From NCBI GenBank assembly GCA_029250425.1, contig JAQXFF010000282.1, positions 1 to 12,610 on the forward strand: a stretch of 12,610 nucleotides of DNA. Direction: 5' to 3'. The notes beneath the pieces were generated by a model. That model made no database searches and was not told the DNA's origin. It worked only from the letters and a program-made list of their open reading frames with translations. Both the position numbers and the translations under genes were made by a program. This document shows positions 1 through 5,843 of the stretch, in pieces. Source of the stretch: Candidatus Thalassarchaeaceae archaeon. Its GTDB lineage: Archaea > Thermoplasmatota > Poseidoniia > Poseidoniales > Thalassarchaeaceae. How positions within the stretch are numbered: position 1 is the first letter of the stretch; each line of letters begins with the position of its first letter.

Positions 1-945
1 ATCGTTATCTGTGTCGGCAATATCCATGCCATTCGCATCACTGTTTTCATTCAATGCAAACTTGTGAGTACCAGATGTTGCGGTTACTGGGTTCTCATAT
101 TGGTTGGATACACAATTGTATTCAAGAACGGTTACGTTGTCCCAATTTCCTGCGCTGAAGCCGGTCTGAGGACCATTGTATGGGGGCGCAGTCATCAACC
201 AAATATCTTGATCTTCACAGTCACCTTGGCCACCAGGGATACCGCCACCAGTGACAGTTTCACCCCAATTTCCAATGGCCATATCATAGTAGAAGGCGTG
301 AGTCAATGGAATGTTTGTCGTAGATTGACTGGTTTGTTGAGTGGGGTTAGGACCACGCATGACCATGACTTCCATGTTGGTAATCGATTCATCAAGGAAC
401 AGGCCAACAATGTCGTCCTTGCCATCATCATTGATGTCGACGATTTCCATACCGTAGAGGCTGGGCGATACTGAAATCGGAGCTGAGCGAGTCCAATCTT
501 CAACTCGCTCGTTACAATCGCCCCAGATTACAGTCATGTTACCGAGAGGTGGAGTAGCAGTGCTAGCAACCCAAACATTCTGGCGGAAGAACACAAGGTC
601 ATTGGCACCATCACCATCAATGTCGCCTATTCCAACGTCATTTGCATTCGCCATATCAAACCAGTGTGCACGACGGGATGTGTTTGCTGAGACCCACAAA
701 TCTTCACGATCTGAAAAGTCGCCGTCTTCATTGTAGAGGACGGAAATCAGCATTCCCATTTCACTGGCAGAAACGATGTCTGCATCACCATCACAATCCA
801 AATCACCAGAGGCTATTGCAACTGGGTTTCTCTGTGCAGGGTATGTTTCGACGTGACTTGCACTGACGGCTGGAATCATCGATACAAAAATCGATCCAAG
901 CATCAAGGTGACAAGTGCCAGACTGCGTGCGCGTGCTTTGTTCAT
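1..945 (-). CDS. Secreted FG-GAP/VCBS-type repeat protein, N-terminal part (runs off left edge)
   Basis: Reading the minus strand from ATG 945 gives 315 open residues with no stop before the window edge, so the C-terminus is missing. Residues 1-29 form a classical Sec signal peptide: a basic start (MNKARARS), a hydrophobic core, and a likely cleavage after AVSA. The mature part has repeated Asp-rich loops of the FG-GAP/VCBS kind: DLDCDGDADI (about 48-57), DIDGDGANDL (108-117), DINDDGKDDI (170-179) and the start of another (DIADTDND, 308-315). The first three are spaced by about 60 residues, as expected for Ca-binding blades of a beta-propeller. Such proteins are exported and often act in adhesion or cell-surface recognition; the exact role here is unknown. 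An in-frame ATG at 966 would add MLAHENN before the basic start. I prefer 945 because it gives a standard signal peptide. It is separated by 186 bp from the upstream gene and probably has its own promoter. Confidence 0.85.
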   Translation of the reverse strand, partial: MNKARARSLALVTLMLGSIFVSMIPAVSASHVETYPAQRNPVAIASGDLDCDGDADIVSASEMGMLISVLYNEDGDFSDREDLWVSANTSRRAHWFDMANANDVGIGDIDGDGANDLVFFRQNVWVASTATPPLGNMTVIWGDCNERVEDWTRSAPISVSPSLYGMEIVDINDDGKDDIVGLFLDESITNMEVMVMRGPNPTQQTSQSTTNIPLTHAFYYDMAIGNWGETVTGGGIPGGQGDCEDQDIWLMTAPPYNGPQTGFSAGNWDNVTVLEYNCVSNQYENPVTATSGTHKFALNENSDANGMDIADTDND

Positions 946-1019
946 ATTATTCTCATGTGCTAACATGTTGACCACTCTACCCTTCCGTTATGACGACTCT
1001 ATTCAATTGTTCCTCTCGC

Positions 1020-1038
1020 GTGCGCGTGACGTGCGCAC
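1020..1038. promoter_or_regulatory. Inverted repeat, possible operator in the propeller-gene promoter
   Basis: GTGCGC and GCGCAC form a perfect 6-bp inverted repeat around a 7-nt spacer (GTGACGT). It starts directly downstream of the TATA-like TTTTAT on the minus strand, between it and the expected transcription start. A repressor bound there would block initiation. The symmetry is seen in the sequence; the operator role is inferred. A similar 6-7-6 element lies at 8692-8710. Confidence 0.3.
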
Positions 1039-1044
1039 ATAAAA
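1039..1044 (-). promoter_or_regulatory. TATA-like element for the propeller gene
   Basis: The minus strand reads CATTTTATG here. The TTTTAT core is the best archaeal TATA-box match near the gene. A start about 22-25 nt downstream would fall near 1015, leaving a leader of roughly 50-70 nt before ATG 966 or 945. No clear purine-rich BRE precedes it, and a second AT-rich stretch (TTTATT, minus, about 1073-1078) is an alternative. Prediction only. Confidence 0.3.
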
Positions 1045-1131
1045 TGGGCCGCAGTGCAACGAATTGGTGAGAAATAAACAGTTTAGCCGAATTGTGGCTG
1101 AATGGAGGTTGAATGAGTGTCAATAATATGT

Positions 1132-1803
1132 TCAATCAGCCTCTAACCAACGCGGACTCGGGCCATACCCAAATCGGCCTCCACCGTGCACTTTGACAAG
1201 CTTGCCAAGACGCCACATTCCCTCCAGCCAAAGTTCGAGTTCGGTTCCTGAACGCTCAAGTTGTTCACAAGCGGCACTGTCAATAACTGAAATTGGTAAA
1301 GCCGTGACTCCAAATTTCCTTACTGCGACTCGCATCAAACGTTGCAACCACGCCTCAGCAATTGGATCGGTGGAAACCTGTGACATGATTGGCTCAGGGT
1401 TGTCCATTTCGCTGATAATCTCAGACAATTCTTCTGCTGAAGGAGGACGTGGATGTTCGATACCCAATTTTTTCATCTCAGCATCTAAATCCATCTCTCC
1501 AATGACTCGACGAACAATCGGAATTCGACTCGGGTCAGGAGGCGGCCCTGGCAGAACTGTTTCCGCATCAGATTGTAGTAATACAGGCTCGCTATCGTCA
1601 GGGGTTTCTACTTCCGCCTCACTGTGATCTCCTTCGTGGTGGGTACGGCCTGTTGTTGCCATCGGCTGAACCCAGCCAACATCCACCAAACCCAGTTCTT
1701 CGCGGAGAGAATTTACCCATTCTGCATCGCCTTGAATGAGTACATCAACGTCTTCCTCAGGAACGCGAAAACGGAAACGAACCGGGCCCTTGAGTGTGGA
1801 CAT
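1132..1803 (-). CDS. Conserved-looking hypothetical protein with acidic linker
   Basis: I do not recognise a named family for this 223-residue protein (226 if the GTG at 1812 is used). It is soluble, with no signal peptide or membrane segment. Three parts are visible. Residues about 1-40 form a beta-rich then helical module (VRFRFRVPEEDVDVLIQGD followed by EWVNSLREELGL). Next comes a polar, acidic and Pro-rich linker of roughly 100 residues. The C-terminal module from about residue 145 (IAEAWLQRLMRVAVRKFGV onward) has two or more helices and ends in GGGRFGYGPSPRW. The C-terminal part could be a small helical or winged-helix fold, but no motif proves it. It lies 64 bp downstream of acnA on the same strand and may be co-transcribed with it. 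The leader holds overlapping inverted repeats, and no Shine-Dalgarno is visible before either start. I chose ATG 1803 over GTG 1812 on codon type. Confidence 0.7.
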   Translation of the reverse strand: MSTLKGPVRFRFRVPEEDVDVLIQGDAEWVNSLREELGLVDVGWVQPMATTGRTHHEGDHSEAEVETPDDSEPVLLQSDAETVLPGPPPDPSRIPIVRRVIGEMDLDAEMKKLGIEHPRPPSAEELSEIISEMDNPEPIMSQVSTDPIAEAWLQRLMRVAVRKFGVTALPISVIDSAACEQLERSGTELELWLEGMWRLGKLVKVHGGGRFGYGPSPRWLEAD

Positions 1804-1805
1804 CG

Positions 1806-1836
1806 GAACCACTTGGTTCTGACCGGTCTTTGAACC
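1806..1836 (-). promoter_or_regulatory. Mutually exclusive hairpins in the leader of the hypothetical gene
   Basis: On the minus strand the order is GGTTC (1836-1832), a spacer containing the palindrome GACCGGTC (1828-1821), GAACC (1819-1815), AAGT, GGTTC (1810-1806), CG, then ATG at 1803. The middle GAACC can pair with either GGTTC. The downstream pairing is a 5-bp, 4-nt-loop hairpin two nucleotides before the ATG. The pairing options are seen directly; any control of translation is inferred. Confidence 0.3.
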
Positions 1837-1838
1837 AC

Positions 1839-1855
1839 ACGGCCCATAGGGCCGT
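1839..1855. repeat. Perfect 7-bp hairpin palindrome in acnA-hypothetical spacer
   Basis: ACGGCCC, loop ATA, GGGCCGT. It lies 12 nt after the acnA stop codon. On the minus strand a T6 run (1861-1856) comes before the hairpin rather than after it, so this is not a bacterial-type intrinsic terminator for acnA. It may be a transcript-processing or stabilising stem. Confidence 0.4.
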
Positions 1856-1861
1856 AAAAAA
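1856..1861 (-). terminator. Oligo-T run just after acnA
   Basis: TTTTTT on the minus strand, six nucleotides after the acnA TGA (1870-1868). Archaeal RNA polymerase can terminate at T-rich runs without a hairpin. A single T6 would be weak or partial, so read-through into the hypothetical gene remains likely. Confidence 0.25.
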
Positions 1862-1867
1862 TTCGAT

Positions 1868-4564
1868 TCAAGGGTGGACTAAATTACGCAGAACTGTTTG
1901 CAAAATACCGCCATTTCGGTAATACTCAACTTCGACAGGCGTATCCAAGCGAATTGTAGCATCAAAGTTGATTTGGGTGCCATCAACCTTTGTTGCAGTA
2001 ACAACAATTGACCCCATGGGTGCAAGATTCGCACTTGCAGGAATGTCAAATGTTTCTGTGCCATCCAGGCCAAGTGATTCTGCATTTTCACCATCGGGAA
2101 ATGTGAGTGGAAGTACACCCATCCCCACTAGATTTGAACGATGTATGCGCTCAAAGGATGTTGCGATTACCGCTTTAACACCGAGTAAGAGTGTGCCTTT
2201 AGCCGCCCAATCACGGCTACTACCTGTACCATATTGTTCCCCAGCGAGAACGACCAGTGGGGTACCTGCTTCTTGGTATTTCATCGATGCATCGTAAATG
2301 GATTCAACGGTATCTGAAGGGAAGTGTGTTGTCCAGCCACCCTCTGTACCTGGTGCAATTCTGTTTCGGATACGAACATTTGCAAATGTACCCCGCATCA
2401 TGACCTCATGATTGCCTCTTCGACTTCCAAACGAATTGAAATCTCGAGGAGATACACCATTGTCAATCAGATATTTTCCAGCAGGTCCGGAATGAGGGAA
2501 TGCGCCTGCGGGGCTGATGTGATCCGTAGTCACTGAATCACCTAAATTCAACAACACATGCGCGCCTTCAATGGAGGAAATCGGCTCGGGGGTGGGCTTT
2601 ATTCCTTCAAAGAAGGATGGTAAGCGGACATAGGTACTCTCTGGTGCCCAGGGGTAGAGGTCACTCGCTTCGCTCGGGATGGAATCCCAACGTGGTTCAC
2701 TCATCACAGTTGAATAACGATCATTGAACATTTCAGGTGTGATGGCTGCACTCATTACTTCACGGATCTCAGCATCTGTGGGCCAGATGTCTGCAAGCAT
2801 CACGGGTTGACCGTCAGAATCTGTCCCAATTGGATCTTGTTCAAAATCAATGTCCAATGTCCCAGCTATCGCATACGCCACAACCAATGGGGGACTTGCG
2901 AGATAATTCGCTTTCACTTTTTGATGGACCCGCCCTTCGAAATTTCGATTCCCAGAAATTACAGAGCCGACGATGAGGTTTCCTTCATCCATTGCGGCTT
3001 CAATTTCAGGTTCCAGTGGGCCGGAATTGCCAATGCAAGTCGTGCACCCATATCCTACATTATGGAAACCCAATTCATTGAGATAAACGGTCAACCCCGC
3101 AGCATCGTAATATTCGGTGACAACACGACTCCCTGGTGCCAAACTAGGTTTGTTCCATGGAGCAACACGAAGGCCCCTTTGAACTGCATTTCTTGCTAGA
3201 ATCCCAGCACCGAGCATGACGGATGGATTTGAGGTGTTTGTACAGGATGTAATGGCTGAAATCACAATGTCGCCATGCTTGAGATTGTAGGTTTGTCCAT
3301 CAGACCCTATTACTTCGACTTGATGAGCGCTTTGAGATGATTCAATACCATGCCCTGAATGGCCCACTGGGGCAACTAAACTGTCGTGCCAATGTGATTT
3401 CATCGCTGACAAGTCAACACGATCTTGAGGGCGTTTTGGACCCGCCATTGCGGGCTCAACATCGCCCAAATCAAGGGATAGATTGGAAGTGAATTCAGGA
3501 GTCTCCGAATCTGGTGTGTAGAACATCCCTTGAGCACTCAAATATCGCTTGACATTTTCGATATGTTCTGAATCTCTCCCCGACAATCGCATGTATTCCA
3601 ATGTGGTATCATCAACAGGGAAAAATCCGCATGTCGCACCATATTCAGGCGCCATGTTTGCAATGGTTGCACGGTCGGGAAGAGTCAGGGATGTGAGTCC
3701 TTGTCCATGGAACTCGACGAATTTGCTAACCACTCCATGCGCACGCAGCATTTCGACAATGCGCAAAGTCATGTCAGTCGCGGTAACACCAGGCCTCAAT
3801 GTCCCGGTTAATTCGAATCCGACGACTTCGGGCAAGAGCATGTAAATTGGTTGACCGAGCATCACAGCTTCGGCTTCAATACCGCCCACTCCCCATCCAA
3901 GAACACCAAGTCCGTTGATCATCGTCGTGTGGCTATCTGTACCGACCAAAGAGTCGGGTATCCAAACACCATTTTCTTCGCGAGCGACGCTGGCAATCCA
4001 TTCCAGATTGACTTGATGGACAATTCCTCGACCCGGTGGAACTGCACGGAAATTATCGAGACTTTGTTGACCCCATTTGAGGAACTGATAACGCTCCATA
4101 TTTCGTTGATATTCAATCTCTAAATTACGTTCGCGTGCATCAGGGAAAAGACCTGATACATCGACTTGGACTGAATGGTCAATCACCAAATCAACGGGCA
4201 CCTGAGGGTTGACCTTCTTTGGATCCCCACCCAATTCCACCATCGCGTCGCGTAGAGCGGCAATATCCACAACTGCAGGCACGCCCGTGAAGTCTTGCAG
4301 AATCACTCGGGACGGCATGAAAGGTATCTCCGCCGGAGTTTGAGTGGGGGACCAAGCCGCAATTCGTTTGACATCTTCTTCGGTCACAAGAAAACCATCG
4401 CACTTTCGCAACGCGGCTTCAAGCAAAACTCGGATTGTGCAGGGCAATTTGTTGAGTTGGCAGAGATTGGCGGATTCGAGTGCATGTAGGCTCGAATAAT
4501 GCCCCACGTCCCCATTCGACATCTCAAATGTCGTCGCGGCAGAGAAGGGGTCTTCACTTGTCAT
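1868..4564 (-). CDS. acnA: Aconitate hydratase A (AcnA/IRP type)
   Basis: This 898-residue protein is the full usual length of the AcnA/IRP family. The enzyme interconverts citrate and isocitrate through cis-aconitate in the TCA cycle, using a [4Fe-4S] cluster in the cytoplasm. The three cluster cysteines are present: C441 in SCTNTSNPS, and C507 and C510 in GCTTCIGNSG. Other family blocks are DSLVGTDSHTTMINGLGVLGWGVGG, GNRNFEGRVH, GDSVTTDHISPAG, SFGSRRGNHEVMMRGTFAN and the C-terminal swivel-domain signature GEQYGTGSSRDWAAKG. No key residue appears lost. ATG 4564 begins directly before the conserved N-terminal region and gives the normal length. The gene sits 66 bp after the cyclophilin gene with no clear promoter between them. 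The divergent korAB operon nearby encodes another TCA-cycle enzyme. The sequence is of the bacterial/eukaryotic AcnA class, which also occurs in aerobic archaea. Confidence 0.97.
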   Translation of the reverse strand: MTSEDPFSAATTFEMSNGDVGHYSSLHALESANLCQLNKLPCTIRVLLEAALRKCDGFLVTEEDVKRIAAWSPTQTPAEIPFMPSRVILQDFTGVPAVVDIAALRDAMVELGGDPKKVNPQVPVDLVIDHSVQVDVSGLFPDARERNLEIEYQRNMERYQFLKWGQQSLDNFRAVPPGRGIVHQVNLEWIASVAREENGVWIPDSLVGTDSHTTMINGLGVLGWGVGGIEAEAVMLGQPIYMLLPEVVGFELTGTLRPGVTATDMTLRIVEMLRAHGVVSKFVEFHGQGLTSLTLPDRATIANMAPEYGATCGFFPVDDTTLEYMRLSGRDSEHIENVKRYLSAQGMFYTPDSETPEFTSNLSLDLGDVEPAMAGPKRPQDRVDLSAMKSHWHDSLVAPVGHSGHGIESSQSAHQVEVIGSDGQTYNLKHGDIVISAITSCTNTSNPSVMLGAGILARNAVQRGLRVAPWNKPSLAPGSRVVTEYYDAAGLTVYLNELGFHNVGYGCTTCIGNSGPLEPEIEAAMDEGNLIVGSVISGNRNFEGRVHQKVKANYLASPPLVVAYAIAGTLDIDFEQDPIGTDSDGQPVMLADIWPTDAEIREVMSAAITPEMFNDRYSTVMSEPRWDSIPSEASDLYPWAPESTYVRLPSFFEGIKPTPEPISSIEGAHVLLNLGDSVTTDHISPAGAFPHSGPAGKYLIDNGVSPRDFNSFGSRRGNHEVMMRGTFANVRIRNRIAPGTEGGWTTHFPSDTVESIYDASMKYQEAGTPLVVLAGEQYGTGSSRDWAAKGTLLLGVKAVIATSFERIHRSNLVGMGVLPLTFPDGENAESLGLDGTETFDIPASANLAPMGSIVVTATKVDGTQINFDATIRLDTPVEVEYYRNGGILQTVLRNLVHP

Positions 4565-4630
4565 GGCACGGCGACCAAGAGGTAATCCTTGAACATCACT
4601 CTCGAATTGGGTCGAAGGATGTCAACGAAT

Positions 4631-5626
4631 TCAGGAAATAACGACGCTTTCCAGGGTGATTTGATTCACTGGCAAATCATTAGAGGAGTCTGTCGCTACT
4701 TCACTCATTTGAGTCACATATCCACAACCAGATGTGATCGTCCCAAAGACTGTGTGAACGCCATCAAGCCAATCGGGTATGCTATCCTCCGGTATGAGGA
4801 AAAATTGGCTACCACCCGTATCTGGACTGCTTGTTTTGGCCATCGAAATTACGCATGAATCGTGGAGAAGTCCATTGTCTGCTTCATCGGGAATGGTGAA
4901 GTCTGATTCTGACGAGCAAGTGACTGCAGAAATCTGTCCGTTACAATACCCGTAGAATTCAGCAGCGTAGCCACCCGTTCCATCGGAATTTTGGAAATCT
5001 CCACCTTGAATCATGAAATCATCAATTACACGATGGAAAATGGTACTATCATACTCGCCGCGTTGTGCCAATTTGACGAAATTGTCGACATGGATGGGGG
5101 CGTCTTCGCGATGCAAATCAATCGTTACGTTCACGGATTGACGCGATGAAGGATCATTTGAAGATTGGAACGAAATGGTCATGACTGCAATATCGTTTGT
5201 TTCCCCAGCCAATTGATCAGGGATGACCTTGAGGCCGACCAACACTAAACCGATGGCAACAACGATGCTGACAATTCCAAGGAATGTAGGTGCGCCATCG
5301 TCAATGAACATCGACATGCCGCCTGCACGGATACCCAAACCATCCATCTCTGAACGAAGACTGTTCAAGCCACGTCGGGCTTTCTTGTCATTGGGATTCG
5401 ATTTGAGAGCACTCTCATAGTGGCCAACTGCATCTTTGAACAATTTCTTGTCATTGTTCGACTGACGAGCCTGCATGGCTTTGGCTTCACCAGCCAATCT
5501 CCATGTTTTCGATTCGCCTGCATCAGCATCCGCTTTACGCAATATTTCAAGGGCACCAGTTGGGTTTTCCAGTTTAATTTGCTTCTCAGCTTCGAGCCAG
5601 CCTTGCTCAATCTTCTTGGACACCAT
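4631..5626 (-). CDS. Membrane-anchored TPR-cyclophilin peptidyl-prolyl cis-trans isomerase
   Basis: With ATG 5626 the protein has 331 residues. Residues about 1-95 are helical and TPR-like (EQGWLEAEKQIK, AVGHYESALKSNPNDKKARRG). One transmembrane helix follows at about 113-135 (TFLGIVSIVVAIGLVLVGLKV), then a cyclophilin domain from about 146 to the end. Basic residues precede the helix, so the TPR part should be cytosolic and the isomerase outside, folding exported proteins. Cyclophilin active-site residues are present in FHRVIDDFMIQGGDF, GGSQFFL and WLDGVHTVFG. The usual MAN motif is MAK. An insert of about 25 residues between GGYAAEF and NGLLHD holds two of four cysteines (YC, TC, SC, GC), which could form disulfides outside the cell. 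A GTG at 5695 would add 23 residues. I chose ATG because the extension has G/C-ending codons (GAG, GCC, GGG, CGC) unlike the rest of the gene. It probably leads the acnA transcript. Confidence 0.88.
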   Translation of the reverse strand: MVSKKIEQGWLEAEKQIKLENPTGALEILRKADADAGESKTWRLAGEAKAMQARQSNNDKKLFKDAVGHYESALKSNPNDKKARRGLNSLRSEMDGLGIRAGGMSMFIDDGAPTFLGIVSIVVAIGLVLVGLKVIPDQLAGETNDIAVMTISFQSSNDPSSRQSVNVTIDLHREDAPIHVDNFVKLAQRGEYDSTIFHRVIDDFMIQGGDFQNSDGTGGYAAEFYGYCNGQISAVTCSSESDFTIPDEADNGLLHDSCVISMAKTSSPDTGGSQFFLIPEDSIPDWLDGVHTVFGTITSGCGYVTQMSEVATDSSNDLPVNQITLESVVIS

Positions 5627-5632
5627 GCGCCC

Positions 5633-5650
5633 GCCGAGTCCGGCCTCCTT
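5633..5650 (-). promoter_or_regulatory. Shine-Dalgarno with intervening mini-hairpin before the cyclophilin start
   Basis: On the minus strand AAGGAGG (5650-5644) matches the 16S 3' end very well but lies 17 nt from ATG 5626. The spacer holds GCCG-GACT-CGGC (5644-5633), a 4-bp stem. Folding it would leave about 6 nt between the SD and the ATG. This supports the ATG start, unless translation begins at GTG 5695, in which case the motif is coding. Confidence 0.35.
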
Positions 5651-5695
5651 CAAAACCGCAGCGGAAGAGGCCTGAATATCAAAACATACCCTCAC

Positions 5696-5843
5696 AACAA
5701 GAAAAACTTGGTCTAAATCGAATCACTGCGCCTCAAATCAATCAATGCTGAAAGAACGTATGACGCAGCAATGCCTATTATCGGCACGACTCGGGACTCA
5801 CTTTACGCGCAAGGGGGGCTACGCCCCGCGGCCCTAGGAGACT
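5696..5843. promoter_or_regulatory. Divergent promoter region between cyclophilin-acnA and korAB
   Basis: This region (5627-5843 if the ATG start is used for the cyclophilin) must hold promoters for both directions. Candidate TATA-like stretches are CCTATTATCGG (plus, about 5772-5782) for korAB, and GATTTAGA (about 5713-5720) or TTGATATTC (about 5673-5681) on the minus strand. None is a strong match, so I do not assign a specific box. No other gene is visible here. Confidence 0.4.
5815..5827 (+). repeat. GC-rich hairpin in the korA leader
   Basis: GGGGC, loop TAC, GCCCC: a perfect 5-bp stem within a strikingly GC-rich leader (GGGGGG ... CCCCGCGGCCC) ahead of the korA ribosome binding site AGGAG (5836-5840). 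It could stabilise the mRNA 5' end or tune translation. Function is inferred only. Confidence 0.35.

Noticed and set aside
64..866. Plus-strand open frames across the left end.
   Set aside because: They lie opposite a minus-strand frame that gives a signal peptide and regular Asp-rich repeats, and their own translations show no domain-like composition.
1839..1861. Hairpin plus T-run as a bacterial-type intrinsic terminator of acnA.
   Set aside because: On the minus strand the T-run comes before the hairpin, the wrong order. On the plus strand an A-run follows. Only the oligo-T itself is kept as a weak archaeal signal.
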